Positions 32,528-42,870 are shown, numbered from the stretch's first letter. The stretch is DNA of 64,000 nucleotides from Methanosphaerula palustris E1-9c (GCF_000021965.1 NC_011832.1:868001-932000); one strand, 5' to 3'. Notes: a model not told the origin generated them from the letters alone. Made by a program: numbers and translations.

Positions 32528-34270
32528 TCAGTGGATCCGCTGTATCCTCCCATCGATGGTCACGTTCACCGGCTGTGGAGAAGATCCGATATAGGCGGTC
32601 AACGCATCGATATCTTTCAGAACGAAGGTGACGTCCTTCCCCTGGGTGAAGGTCGTGTACCCATCACCACCGCTGAGGAGGTAGTCGACCGTCGCAACGG
32701 TATAGGTCGCGTTCAGGTCGAGGGGACGATCGTGTACCTTCACCTCCGTCACCCTGTTGCCGGCGGGTCTTGTTGTATCATAGGTGTACACCAGCCCCGA
32801 AACCATCAGATTATGCGGAGGGAGTGGCTCCTGCCACTGCTGTTCAAGGACCTGCCGAATCTGGTCGCCGGTGAGGGTCATCGACAGGACTGTGCCGGAG
32901 GACGGCTGAACGGCATACAGATCGCCCCAGGAGATATTTCCCTGAGTGATATCAGCCCGTATCGACCCGGCGCTCTCGAATCCGATATCCGCCTCCATGG
33001 TGCCCCGGAGTTCATCGGCAATCAGGTCCCCGAGCGCCGATTCGCCGGCAGGGTTCTGGTCCCTGGTGATATTTTGGGCTGCTACACCGATCACCTGTTT
33101 CACCATCGGTGCAACGGCCTTCTCATCGGCGGCCAGGAGCGCAGCGGCGGCAGGGTCCGGGCTGGTACCGGGAGCCTGATCTGCATAGGTCGTGATGATC
33201 CGGGCGGACTTGTTGGTGATATCCCCGCCAGCCCGATCGATCGTGAGATCGACATCGGCGAAGCCCATGCCGAACATGTACGCCTGCGTGACGAGGACGG
33301 GTTTATTGCCCGAGTTGTTCAGGTAGGTGTTGGTGAACTGATGGGTGTGGGCTGAGAGGACCACGTCGACATCGCTGTCGAGCCGGGGAATGATCGTGGC
33401 CACCCGCCCGGTCACGGTTCCGTTCCCCCGGGTGGGACCGTCGTAGGGGGTCTGGTTCCCGCCCTCGTGGAGGAGGACGACGATCGCATGAACGCCCTGC
33501 TGCTGAATCTCCGGGATGTACCTGTTGATGGAGTCGGCTTCATCCAGGAAGGTCACATCCTTGACGTTGGCTGCTTCCTGAAGCCCGGGGGTGGTGATCG
33601 TATCGGCGCCGATGAATGCGATCGGAACCCCGCTGACGTTTCGGATCGTATAGGGCGGGAGGATCGTGGTGTTGTTGGCCTTCCAGACCACGTTCGCCGA
33701 GACATAGGTGGACCTCGAGCCCGGGTACGGGTCGACGAGGTGGGTGATGTTCGTCGTTCCGTTCCCGCCGTTGATCTCTCTCATCAGTTCCGGCACCCCT
33801 CGATCGAAATCCTGGTTGCCGAGCGTTGCAATCATATTCCCTGAGGAATTCGGGGAGGAGGACAGGGTGGTCGTATTCTGGTCTGCAAAGGAGTTGAAGA
33901 AGAGCATCGTCGGTTCGTCGAGGAGGAGCCCGGACTCGGGAGGCGAATTCCCGTAGACATCCCCGGGGATGGCAATGATGGTGCCGTCCGCTTTCTCTGA
34001 CGTGATCGCTGATTTCAGGTAGGAAGCCAGGACCGGTGCTCCCCCGACTGTGCGGTTATTCATCGTCTGTCCGGGGGGAAGGTGTCCGTGAAAATCGTTG
34101 ACTGCGAGGATCTTCACATGGACGGTTCCATTGGCCAGGGGTGCTGTCACCGGACCGGCCGGATGCCCGACGAGGAGGATCGGTGTCAGGATGAGGAGTC
34201 CGAGGATGCAGAGCCCGATGAGGAACTGCAGGCTGTTGGGGATCGTCTTCTGCCGGGGATCGAGTGTCAT
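32528..34270 (-). CDS. 5'-nucleotidase paralogue, copy 2, with altered catalytic motif
   Basis: 580 residues, aligned without gaps to copy 1 at 19903-21645 over most of its length. Same membrane segment, NDFHG, PGDVYG, LLHEGG and C-terminal nucleotide-binding motifs (GDLIADELRG, ESAGSIRADI, SGGDGYTTF). But the GNHEFD motif reads GNQDFD, so catalytic His153 (UshA H117) is Gln, and GHTHEF reads AHTHQF. Metal ligands are kept. It may bind without hydrolysing, be much slower, or have new specificity. Upstream bases 34271-34320 resemble those of copy 1. Downstream, 32460-32525 holds a weak version of repeat A. Confidence 0.92.
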   Translation of the reverse strand: MTLDPRQKTIPNSLQFLIGLCILGLLILTPILLVGHPAGPVTAPLANGTVHVKILAVNDFHGHLPPGQTMNNRTVGGAPVLASYLKSAITSEKADGTIIAIPGDVYGNSPPESGLLLDEPTMLFFNSFADQNTTTLSSSPNSSGNMIATLGNQDFDRGVPELMREINGGNGTTNITHLVDPYPGSRSTYVSANVVWKANNTTILPPYTIRNVSGVPIAFIGADTITTPGLQEAANVKDVTFLDEADSINRYIPEIQQQGVHAIVVLLHEGGNQTPYDGPTRGNGTVTGRVATIIPRLDSDVDVVLSAHTHQFTNTYLNNSGNKPVLVTQAYMFGMGFADVDLTIDRAGGDITNKSARIITTYADQAPGTSPDPAAAALLAADEKAVAPMVKQVIGVAAQNITRDQNPAGESALGDLIADELRGTMEADIGFESAGSIRADITQGNISWGDLYAVQPSSGTVLSMTLTGDQIRQVLEQQWQEPLPPHNLMVSGLVYTYDTTRPAGNRVTEVKVHDRPLDLNATYTVATVDYLLSGGDGYTTFTQGKDVTFVLKDIDALTAYIGSSPQPVNVTIDGRIQRIH

Positions 34271-34680
34271 AATTATGGGACTTTAGCAGGTGATGGGATA
34301 ATTGTTGTGTTCTCTTGGAAAATTGGCGAGGTGGAAGAATGGTGGGTCTGATTATATCTGGCGTCTTCAAAGCATCTGATCGGTTCGTGAAGTACCGGAC
34401 ATGAAGCGTTGTACCTCTTATCTGAGATGATCAGGTCAGAATGAGAGAGAACTGAGATGGAATCGTGTCAGAAGTGAAGCGACCAGGGTATTTCGAAACG
34501 ATGCCAGATATTATGCTCTCCTCATGTGAAGTTCGAGCTTCAACGCTTTCTTTTCCGATCTTTGAGGATACCTATCCCCGGCTCTCCCCCTTTTATGAAT
34601 AATTCTGGCGTTCTTTTGAATTTCTGACATTTTCACATCTTTCAGACATTAAAATCATTTCCGCAACCATCGCACCTGCT

Positions 34681-34878
34681 ATGACCGAGCATGATCTCAT
34701 TGAAAATCACGAACATCTGGCGTCAGTAAAAACGTACAGGACCTGTTGCTCTGACTATTGTGAGGAAGGTGACCTCTCAATCTTTGGTATTTGTAAGAGG
34801 TGTATTTACAAAATTCTGGCAGTACTGGTATGTACCATGGTCGTCATCTCGTATGTGATGTGGTACCGATTATTCTGA
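34681..34878 (+). CDS. Small Cys-rich single-TM protein
   Basis: 65 residues: a soluble N-terminus with cysteines TCCSDYCEE and GICKRC (two CxxC-like pairs that could bind a metal), then one membrane helix ILAVLVCTMVVISYVMWY. No family recognised and no partner gene. The start has no clear ribosome site. Plausible but unproven. Confidence 0.4.
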   Translation: MTEHDLIENHEHLASVKTYRTCCSDYCEEGDLSIFGICKRCIYKILAVLVCTMVVISYVMWYRLF

Positions 34879-35424
34879 TCGTTTTCCTGACACTTCCATG
34901 ATCTGTGGGGAACGATTATTGAGCCCCCTCCAGTCCAAAAGTTCAGATCCGAATGCGGAGTGAACTGAAAAATGATGTTCTCAGGAGGCACAAAGGGGCT
35001 GTCATTCTGCATCCTCGATCTCTTCAAGGGAGCACCCGGTCATTTCTACCGGTAGCGTGCAAAACGTGATGTAACAGTAAAAAAGCCCTGTTTCCAACCT
35101 AGGATTCCTTTTATCGTCCTTGTCGCCGGCCTCGTCTTCACGATCTGGTACCCGAAATCTGCACAGAAGAGACATCCCCCAACATCCCCTCTCACTTTCT
35201 GCTATCTCCTGTGGTGTCCCCCACTCCCTGCCAGTCCCCAGCTTGCGTTCCGCGAACTCGGTCTGTCGATCGGGCTTGGAGGGATAAGACCGATGTCGGT
35301 ATGAATTGGAGAGAATCCGGAAGAATCGTACTTATTGAATTCTGAAACCTCAGAAGAACGAGGGAAAAATGTTCGAAAACGATCTGTAGAGTGATGTATT
35401 ATATCTGATGAAGACAGGAGAACC
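34879..35424. other. Gene-free stretch upstream of the sensor kinase
   Basis: No supported gene. A short run near 35105-35170 translates as IPFIVLVAGLVFTIWYPKS, a possible membrane-protein relic, but without start or continuation. Confidence 0.4.
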
Positions 35425-38400
35425 TTGATAGGAGTCTTACCAACTGTGGACGAATCATATGCAGGTGCAGCGATGACAGGTGCAGAATCAGGACTGGCAG
35501 ATGATCTCGTCTTCCGACGGGCCACGATTCTCTTTGGTGCCCTTGCTGCTGGAGTCGGCGTTCTGGGGCTCGTGGGGCTTGTGTTCAATATCACATTGTT
35601 CAAAAGCGTCTTCCCGGGGTACAAGACGATAGCATTCTCCGCCGCCCTGCTCTGCACCCTGTTCGGGGTGATCCTTGCATTTCATCCGATACGCCGGTTC
35701 AGGGGGAAAGCTCGAGTCGTCGTACTGCTCGTCGTCGCAGCGGTCGCCGTCATTGAAGCACTCGAACTTCCTTTCAATATCGCCGGGAGTCATTTCTTCA
35801 TAGAGGCCGGAATGGTCCGTATCGGAGATCTCCTCACAGGCCAGCCCACATCCGCAGTATCTCCGATAGCTGTCTCCCTGTTCATCCTTTCAGCGATTGG
35901 GTTGTTTATTCTGTTCTGGAATCCGGATCCCGCAGAGGGGTGGGTCAGAGATCGCTCTGCCGTCAGCGTCATCGGTCTGATCGTCGGACTGGTGGGCTTC
36001 ACGTTCCTGCTCAGTTATGTCTACGGGGCCCCATACCTCTACGGGACACTGCTGCTCCCCATCGCAGCACCGGCGGCATTCGCGCTGGTCTGTATCGGGG
36101 CCGGCCTCATGGTCGGTGCCGGTCCGGAAGCGTTTCCCCTCCGGTTCTTCGTTGGTCCATCCACCGTTGCCCTCCTGCTTCGCACGTTTCTTCCACTGGC
36201 ACTGGCCGTCGTACTCTTTGAAAGTTTCCAGAATGTGACCCAGTCCTTCCTCAATAGAACCCATGACGCGCTCGAGGTATCGGCTACCCTCGTCGTGTTC
36301 TCCCTGATCACCGGGTATCTGGTCATTCGGGCTGCCAGAGGACTCGGGGGGACTCTGGAGGTCGAGGAGCGGAGACGGAAGGCGGTTGAAGAGGAACTTG
36401 CCCGGAATAACATGGATCTCTCCGCCACGAACGAGGAACTCACTGCCACGGAGGAAGAACTGAGGGCAAACCTCGATGAACTCGCCCGGGGAGAGCACGA
36501 GTTGCGGAAGAGCGAGGAGAAGTACCGTTCGCTCTTTGAAAACCTCCCGGACGGCTTCGCCTATTGTCGCATGATCTATGACAAGGATGGGCTCCCGGAA
36601 GATTTCGTCTATCTCGAAGTCAACCCTGCGTTCAACGAGATCACCGGGGTGGGGATTGTCATGGGAAAGCGGGCGACCGAGGTTTTTCCCGGGATAAAGG
36701 AAGCATTCCCTGAACTGTTTGAAACGTATGGCCGGGTCGCCCTGACCCGGAAGCCTGAGGTATTTGACCTGGATTTCAAACCGATTGGAAAATGGCTGCA
36801 AATCTCAGTCTATTCTCCATTGGACCTGCACTTTGTTGCGATTTTTGAGGATATCACATCGCGAAGGAAGGCTGAGGAAGCCCTGACGCTCTACAAGATC
36901 TTCACTGAAAACGCCAACGATATCATTCTCTTCATCCGCAGGAACGACGGTCGAATCCTTGAGGCGAACAAGGCCGCGATCGTGACCTATGGATATACAA
37001 GGGAAGAACTGCTCGGTTTGACTATATTTGAGATCAGGCCTTCTGACAGGGTCGATACCATCACCCGTCAGCTGGACAAGGCCGCACAGGACGGGATCGT
37101 ATTCACGACGCTCCATCGGAAGAAAGATGGCAGCGGCATCCCGGTCGAAGTCAGTTCGGTCTCGATGATCTTCGAAGGCGAGCAGGTGATCGTATCGATC
37201 ATCCGCGACATCTCCGAGCGCAGACATGCGGAGGAGGTCCAGGCTCTCCTCGCGTCGATCGTCACCCATTCGGAGGATGCCATCTTCAGCAAGACCCTCT
37301 CCGGGATCATCACCAGCTGGAACGCTGGTGCGGAGAAGATATACGGGTACACCTCGGAAGAGGCGATCGGAAAGCCCGTGTCGTTCCTTGCACCTGCGGA
37401 ATACGCGGACGAAATTGAATTTATCCTGGAGAAGGGCAGGGCCGGGGAACCGGTTGAAAATTATGAGACGACGCGAGTGAGAAAGAATGGTCAGCGATTC
37501 GCGGTATCGATAAGTGTTTCCCCGATTCGGAACACAAGTGGTGAACTCATCGGATCATCGACGATCGTCCGGGACATCACCCTGCAGAAACAGGCAGATG
37601 AGAAGATAAAATCATCCGAGATACGCTACCGCCGGCTCTTCGAATCGGCAAAGGACGGGATCATGATCCTGAACCGGGATACTGGCGAGATCATCGACGC
37701 CAACCCGTTTATTGGGTCCCTGACCGGTTACCCCCAGGAAGAGCTTGTCGGAAAGTATCTCTGGGATATTGGATTCTTTAAGGATCTGGTCTCATCAAAG
37801 ATTGCCTTTTTGGATCTGCAGACTAGGGAATATATCCGGTTCGAGGATCTCCCGCTTGAGACGAAGGACGGACGGAAGATCGATGTCGAATTCGTTAGCA
37901 CTGTCTATCCCGTCGACCATACCTCGGTCATCCAGTGCAACATCAGGGATATCACCGAACGAAAAAAGACACAGGACGCCCTCTCGATCGCGAACAAGAA
38001 ACTGAACATCCTGAACAACATCACCCGGCACGATATCCTCAACCAGCTCACCGCGATCGAGGGATACCTTGAACTCTATCATGATGAATGCCAGGGGGAT
38101 GCGAAGGCCCAGGGGCATTTCAACCAGCTGATCGGTCTTGCAAAGACCATCGAGAACCAGATCTCGTTCACCAAATATTATCAAGATCTGGGAGTGCAGG
38201 CTCCGATCTGGCAGCGGGTGCAGGATGTGGCCTGGAGCGCTGCGCGATCGGGAGGGTCTGGCGATATCCAATTTTTCATTGAAGATATGCCGCTCTGGAT
38301 ATTCGCCGACCCTCTGCTCGAAAAGGTGTTCTACAACCTGTACGACAATTCGCTCCGGCATGGCGAACGTGTTACGGAGATCCGTATCAGTGCACAGTTT

Positions 38401-38625
38401 TTGGGCGATGACTGCATCATCACCGTGGAGGACAATGGTGTCGGCATTCCGGCAGAGGATAAGGAGCAGATCTTTGACCGGGGTGTGGGAAAACATACCG
38501 GTCTTGGCATGTTTTTAGTGCGGGAGATCCTCGCGATCACCGGGGTGACGATCCATGAGACCGGCGAACCGGGCAGCGGTGCTCGATTCGAGATCGTGGT
38601 GCCGAAAGGTGCATACCGGTCCTGA
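35425..38625 (+). CDS. Membrane-bound multi-PAS sensor histidine kinase
   Basis: 1066 residues. Residues ~25-300 contain about eight membrane helices in a 7TM-type sensor region. A coiled-coil linker (~305-365, ELARNNMDLSATNEELTATE) leads to four PAS domains at about 365-485, 490-605, 610-730 and 735-855 (SEEKYRSLFENLPDG, FFENANDII-like, WNAGAEKIYGYTSEEAIGK, LFESAKDGIMILNRDTGEII). The kinase core has H-box NNITRHDILNQLTAIEGYL, N-box NLYDNSLRHG, G1 VEDNGVGIP and G2 GLGMFLVREIL. The RHD-type H-box is common in methanogen kinases. TTG 35425 has AGGAG 4 bp upstream; ATG 35473 is the alternative. No response regulator adjoins it. Confidence 0.93.
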   Translation: MIGVLPTVDESYAGAAMTGAESGLADDLVFRRATILFGALAAGVGVLGLVGLVFNITLFKSVFPGYKTIAFSAALLCTLFGVILAFHPIRRFRGKARVVVLLVVAAVAVIEALELPFNIAGSHFFIEAGMVRIGDLLTGQPTSAVSPIAVSLFILSAIGLFILFWNPDPAEGWVRDRSAVSVIGLIVGLVGFTFLLSYVYGAPYLYGTLLLPIAAPAAFALVCIGAGLMVGAGPEAFPLRFFVGPSTVALLLRTFLPLALAVVLFESFQNVTQSFLNRTHDALEVSATLVVFSLITGYLVIRAARGLGGTLEVEERRRKAVEEELARNNMDLSATNEELTATEEELRANLDELARGEHELRKSEEKYRSLFENLPDGFAYCRMIYDKDGLPEDFVYLEVNPAFNEITGVGIVMGKRATEVFPGIKEAFPELFETYGRVALTRKPEVFDLDFKPIGKWLQISVYSPLDLHFVAIFEDITSRRKAEEALTLYKIFTENANDIILFIRRNDGRILEANKAAIVTYGYTREELLGLTIFEIRPSDRVDTITRQLDKAAQDGIVFTTLHRKKDGSGIPVEVSSVSMIFEGEQVIVSIIRDISERRHAEEVQALLASIVTHSEDAIFSKTLSGIITSWNAGAEKIYGYTSEEAIGKPVSFLAPAEYADEIEFILEKGRAGEPVENYETTRVRKNGQRFAVSISVSPIRNTSGELIGSSTIVRDITLQKQADEKIKSSEIRYRRLFESAKDGIMILNRDTGEIIDANPFIGSLTGYPQEELVGKYLWDIGFFKDLVSSKIAFLDLQTREYIRFEDLPLETKDGRKIDVEFVSTVYPVDHTSVIQCNIRDITERKKTQDALSIANKKLNILNNITRHDILNQLTAIEGYLELYHDECQGDAKAQGHFNQLIGLAKTIENQISFTKYYQDLGVQAPIWQRVQDVAWSAARSGGSGDIQFFIEDMPLWIFADPLLEKVFYNLYDNSLRHGERVTEIRISAQFLGDDCIITVEDNGVGIPAEDKEQIFDRGVGKHTGLGMFLVREILAITGVTIHETGEPGSGARFEIVVPKGAYRS

Positions 38626-38659
38626 GGGGTATCTCCGGGCCGGCAGCGTCTCTTTTATG

Positions 38660-38807
38660 AAACAGTCCCTCCGGGAAACTATCGAAGAGTTCTGGCTGGA
38701 GGATACAAACCGGGAGGCCGCACCCTGGACTGAACACCGGTAGATCACTCCTGTCATGCCTGCGGCCAGCCTCGCTCAGGACCGGGTTTCTGGAGATCTG
38801 GCCGCTC
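38660..38807. repeat. Repeat C, copy 2
   Basis: Matches 22530-22672; see that entry. It follows the kinase stop and lies ~105 bp from the end of the minus-strand reductase gene, the same relation as in copy 1. Confidence 0.8.
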
Positions 38808-38911
38808 ATGATGTGAATGATGAAGGCAGACCTGATATACGGCAGGATTATGGTCCGTGGATAAAAAAACCCCGGCAGAATGGCATGGATACCTCAGTGT
38901 CTTCCTGATCC

Positions 38912-39454
38912 TCAGGTCTTCTGATCTTTCGAATTCGGGACGTAGAGCAGTTTCACGATTCCCGTACTATACGGCGAGGCTGTTATGAGATGTAAGGAGA
39001 CTTCGCTCTGGAGTCCCGTGAATAACGGGATTCCTTCCCCCAGGATCACCGGGACGATGAAGAGTTGAATCTCATCGATCAGTCCTTCGTTGAGAAACCG
39101 GGATATTATCTGACCTCCGCCAATAATATAGATGTCTCTCTTCGATTCTCTCCTGATCTTCTGGATGAGTTCGGAGAGCGGACCGTGCCAGAGTTCTGTC
39201 CTGTCTCCAACCAGAGGCAGGGTTCTGCTGGTGAGAATGTAGTTCTTCAAGCCGGTGATGAGTCGTTCCGGGTGGGCGAGCGATTGCTCGTACGTTCGGG
39301 CTCCCATGACTGCCGTTCCGCTCTTTTTGATAAAATCCTGGTACCCGTAATCCTCGCCACTGACGCTGAACGGATCGAGCCAGGAGACATCGTCATCCTT
39401 ACGTGCAATGAACCCATCGAGACTTGTTGCGATATAGACGATGACCTTTCCCAT
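38912..39454 (-). CDS. RibD C-terminal/DHFR-fold reductase
   Basis: 180 residues. N-terminus KVIVYIATSLDGFIARKDDD is the family hallmark; then VMGARTYEQSL, NYILTSRTLPL, and the NADPH loop IYIIGGGQIISRFLNEGLID, followed by ELQLFIVPVILGEGIPLF-type strand. Homologues are small NADPH-dependent reductases (dihydrofolate-reductase family protein, YwjB/YyaP-like) of uncertain substrate. It is intact here, whereas a frameshifted copy with the neighbouring repeat is at 22530-23005. Confidence 0.9.
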   Translation of the reverse strand: MGKVIVYIATSLDGFIARKDDDVSWLDPFSVSGEDYGYQDFIKKSGTAVMGARTYEQSLAHPERLITGLKNYILTSRTLPLVGDRTELWHGPLSELIQKIRRESKRDIYIIGGGQIISRFLNEGLIDEIQLFIVPVILGEGIPLFTGLQSEVSLHLITASPYSTGIVKLLYVPNSKDQKT

Positions 39455-39569
39455 ATTCTGTCGGATGAGCGGTGCCGGCTATTAATAGTATCTGAAGACC
39501 GGCACCTGAGCGCAGAACTGGCTGGTCATACATCTCCACCAGGTGTCTCACTCAGGCACTGTATGACCG

Positions 39570-39818
39570 ATGTTTGGGCCATGGGATCGGGAACCGAGGA
39601 GGAGCGTCGCATGGAACCAGAACCTCCCTGGACCACCGCCACCGACCGTCCTCGATGTCGGCTGTGGGACGGATGCCATGGGCCTTCTCTTTGCCGAGAT
39701 GGGGGTTCGGGTGACCGGGGTCTTCGCCGGACCCCTGGCGGTCATTATGAGAGAGATCCGAGCAGGCTTCCCTATGATCGGGGGTACCGATGGAAGCGCT
39801 GGTCATCATCAGGGATGA
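39570..39818 (+). pseudogene. SAM-dependent methyltransferase N-terminal relic
   Basis: 82 residues. PPTVLDVGCGTDAMGLLFAE is class I methyltransferase motif I (the normal LDVGCGTG reads LDVGCGTD), followed by MGVRVTGVFAGPLAV in the place of motif II. The frame ends after this, at about one third of the usual length, so the gene is truncated. Confidence 0.6.
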
Positions 39819-39896
39819 ATCATCGAATCCGACATTTCTTCTGTGCCGGAAAAAGTTTTTATTATTCTGCCACCTTAAGGAGTTTGTGATGGTCTG

Positions 39897-40265
39897 ATGT
39901 CAACGATTGTCCATTTTGATGTACCCACAGAGGATGTCGAGCGAGCGAAGACGTTCTATTCCGAACTGTTCGGATGGACGTTCGAATCATACCCGGAGAT
40001 GGGGTACAACCTCGTCACCACGATGAACCTGGATGGAACACCGGGGGTCGGTGGGGGTATGGGAAAGCGGATGGAGCCATCGCAGCGGATGCTCAATTAT
40101 TTCGGGGTGCCCTCCATCGACGCCGCGATGCACCAGGTCGCAACACTTGGGGGGAAGGTCCTTACCGAGAAGATGGCGGTCCCCGGGATGGGGTTCCTCG
40201 CCACCTGTATGGATACCGAGGGGAACACGTTCGGGCTCTGGGAGGAGAACGCCCAGGCCCGATAA
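39897..40265 (+). CDS. VOC-superfamily (glyoxalase/bleomycin-resistance fold) protein
   Basis: 122 residues, a complete two-module VOC protein: IVHFDVPTEDVERAKTFYSE and LFGWTFESYPEMGYNLVTT in module one; NYFGVPSIDAAMHQVATLGG then GMGFLATCMDTEGNTFGLWE in module two. The terminal GNTFGLWEEN is typical of the CFP-30/YdeI-like VOC group. Reaction unknown; cytoplasmic. Confidence 0.92.
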   Translation: MSTIVHFDVPTEDVERAKTFYSELFGWTFESYPEMGYNLVTTMNLDGTPGVGGGMGKRMEPSQRMLNYFGVPSIDAAMHQVATLGGKVLTEKMAVPGMGFLATCMDTEGNTFGLWEENAQAR

Positions 40266-40429
40266 GCGTGTGTATCCGTCTACGGCCGGACCCGCATGCG
40301 GGAGGGCGATGATCGACCGGCGAGAGCCTCCCCGATGGGGGATTTCGGTGTCGTTTCATGTATCTTCCGTTTCAGGAAACATGAAAAAGAGCGAGCGGTT
40401 CGGGAAAGACGCTCCGGACCTGATCGCTC

Positions 40430-42559
40430 TTAAAGAATAGAGGAATTATTCCCGGACACCCCGATCGCCGGCAGAGCCCCTATAGATGAACTGTTGTTTC
40501 CGGTCCATTGATCCAGCCAGTCAAGGACCGTATCGTGCCATTGGATACTGTTCTGCGGTTTCAATACCCAGTGGTTCTCATCAGGGAAGTAGAGGAGTTT
40601 GCTCGGGATGTTCCTCCGCTGAAGGGCCGTAAACACTGCGAATCCTTCTGTCTCCGGTACCCGGTAATCCTTCCCGCTCTGGATCACCAGGGTGGGTGTC
40701 TTCCAGGCATCGACATGCTCTGCCGGATTATACCGGGAATATGCCTCAGGTTTCTCCCATGGAGTAGCGTTCTGATTCCATTCCGGAAACCAGAGTTCAT
40801 CGGTATCGAAATATGAAGACCTGAGATCAAACGGACCGTCATGCGTCACCAGACACCTGAACCGGTCCGGCCAGGCCCCCGCTATCCAGTTGATCATGTA
40901 GCCCCCGTACGATGCACCGAGTGCAGCGACCCGATCCCCGTCCATCCAGGGGTAGTGTTCAAGCGTTGCATTCAGACCTTTCTGGAGATCCACCAGCGGT
41001 TTTCCACCCCAGTCCTCCTGTATCGAATCGGTGAACGTCTGCCCGTATCCGGTCGACCCGTGGAAATCGATCGCGACCACTGCGTAGCCTCTGCCGGCAT
41101 AGGTCTGGGGATTCCAGCGGTAACTGAAGTCGTCCGAAAATGAACTCTGGGGACCGCCATGGATCAGAAGGGCAACCGGGTATCGCTTTGTCGGATCGAA
41201 GTCCACCGGCTTCACCACGTAGCCATAGACGGTTTCGTTGTTCCAGCCCGAAAAGGAGAACTGCTCATAGTCCCCCATCCGAACCTGTGCCAGCCGGTCC
41301 CCGTTGATCTGCGTGATCCGTACCGGCTCTGTTCCATCGGGATCGATCGTATAGAGATCGGCCGGCGAGGTCTGGTTTGCCAGGCTGTAGACCAGGCGGT
41401 TTCCGATGGTGCCGACCGAGGAGACCGTCCCGTTCCCGACCAGTGTCCTGACCGCTCCTGTAACGGGATCGATCGCAAACAATGCGCTGTTCCCACGGTC
41501 CATGGCGGTCACATAGAGGGTCTTCCCGTCCTGCGACCAGATGATGGAGGAAGGAGAACGGTCCCAGGACGCAGCAACCTCCCGGTCATCCCCGTCGGGC
41601 CAGGATCGGAGCATGATATGGTACCGGTCGGCCTCATAGCCCGGATGGGTCATGGCAAGGTACGCGAGTGTGGTGCCGTCCGGTGAGAAGGCCGGCTGGG
41701 TAATCCAGGCCCGGTTTGCCGGCGTGAGATTGACCGGCTGACCTGTCCCGGCGACCGAGGCACGATAGAGATTGTGTTCGGTACTCCACATCGCTTCGCT
41801 TCCGGTATCTGCCGCCGAGAAGACAATCCCGGTATTGTCTGGCGTGAACGTATACTCCTCCGGCCCACCGAATGGCTCTGAGGGGCTGTCGGCGTTCATC
41901 GCCTTCATGAGATCGACCGGTTCTCCGGTGGCGAGGTCCAGAACAAAGAGATGGTTCCGCCGGCCGTCTTCATACGTATCCCAGTGGCGGACCGGGAGTG
42001 TCGTATAAATCTTTCCTGATGCATTTTGCTGTTCGATCGCTGTCAGGCGTGCGGTCGTCTCTTCCATACTGGTGTTGGGAAATACCCCCATGGAGAAGGC
42101 CAGGTCCTTCCCGTCAGACGAGATCTTCAGGTTCGAACAATCCAGCGAAAAGTTCGTGACCTGCACGGCATCTCCTCCGGAAGGGGAGACCTTCCACACC
42201 TGTGAACTGCCCGACCTCGTCGAGAGATAATACACGGTCGAACTGTCGGGAGACCAGCAGGGGTTCGCGTCATCTCCCGGTTGGAAGGTCAGCTGATGAA
42301 GACCGGTTCCGTCGGGCCTGACGATCCAGAGGTTGGTCAGTCCTTTGTTATCGGCCAGATCGGTGCTGCGCAGAGGAAAAACGATCCAGGTTCCGTCCGG
42401 TGACGGGGAGGGTGCGCCGATCCGCTGAAGCGTTACCAGGTCGTTTACGGTGAATGGGTGTGTTGCCTCAGCGGCGAGAACCGGGACGGTGGTCCCGAAG
42501 AGGACGCCGGCTGTCACAAGACAGAGCAGCGCAGCTCGTTCGATCCTTCTGATCTTCAT
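40430..42559 (-). CDS. Exported S9-family prolyl oligopeptidase (acylaminoacyl/dipeptidyl peptidase type)
   Basis: 709 residues with a signal peptide (LCLVTAGVLFGTTVPVLAAE). Residues ~40-420 form a TolB-like beta-propeller (repeats such as GDDANPCWSPDSSTVYYLS). The alpha/beta-hydrolase part has the nucleophile in GASYGGYMINWIAG, oxyanion segment LLIHGGPQSSFSD, the Asp in QSGKDYRVPETEG and the His in PDENHWVLKPQ. It would cleave short extracellular peptides. The serpin encoded nearby at 44344 would not be expected to inhibit this clan by its classical route. Confidence 0.94.
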   Translation of the reverse strand: MKIRRIERAALLCLVTAGVLFGTTVPVLAAEATHPFTVNDLVTLQRIGAPSPSPDGTWIVFPLRSTDLADNKGLTNLWIVRPDGTGLHQLTFQPGDDANPCWSPDSSTVYYLSTRSGSSQVWKVSPSGGDAVQVTNFSLDCSNLKISSDGKDLAFSMGVFPNTSMEETTARLTAIEQQNASGKIYTTLPVRHWDTYEDGRRNHLFVLDLATGEPVDLMKAMNADSPSEPFGGPEEYTFTPDNTGIVFSAADTGSEAMWSTEHNLYRASVAGTGQPVNLTPANRAWITQPAFSPDGTTLAYLAMTHPGYEADRYHIMLRSWPDGDDREVAASWDRSPSSIIWSQDGKTLYVTAMDRGNSALFAIDPVTGAVRTLVGNGTVSSVGTIGNRLVYSLANQTSPADLYTIDPDGTEPVRITQINGDRLAQVRMGDYEQFSFSGWNNETVYGYVVKPVDFDPTKRYPVALLIHGGPQSSFSDDFSYRWNPQTYAGRGYAVVAIDFHGSTGYGQTFTDSIQEDWGGKPLVDLQKGLNATLEHYPWMDGDRVAALGASYGGYMINWIAGAWPDRFRCLVTHDGPFDLRSSYFDTDELWFPEWNQNATPWEKPEAYSRYNPAEHVDAWKTPTLVIQSGKDYRVPETEGFAVFTALQRRNIPSKLLYFPDENHWVLKPQNSIQWHDTVLDWLDQWTGNNSSSIGALPAIGVSGNNSSIL

Positions 42560-42870
42560 TTATGATACTCACAAATAGGGAATTTATGTTTTGTGTGACG
42601 AGAGCGGTCGCGTGCTCCTCCTGTATGACGAGCGATTTCTCCCACAGGAGCATCCCGGTGCTGTCGAGTTCCACCATCCAAGGCCGCAGCCCCAACGAAT
42701 CTGTGGATTGTGGGCGATAGGGGGGCGGTCTCTGGGGAGAGAATGTGTTTGAAGATCGAGATCCTGTCCTCAAATCAGTTTTTAGTGATCTTCGAAGAGT
42801 GAGTGTGAGGAGAGCCGGTCTCCTGTGGTCGGGGGAGTCGACCCCCACAGGTCAGGAGATTCCGGTCCTT
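42560..42870. other. Intergenic stretch with a possible propeller relic
   Basis: No gene. The minus strand reads RPWMVELDSTGMLLWEKSLV in one frame, the phrase of archaeal surface beta-propeller proteins, but it is isolated and out of frame with the peptidase. Confidence 0.35.

Noticed and set aside
39065-39889. 274-residue plus-strand frame
   Set aside because: It runs antisense through the reductase gene and then through the methyltransferase relic in the wrong frame; no own motifs.
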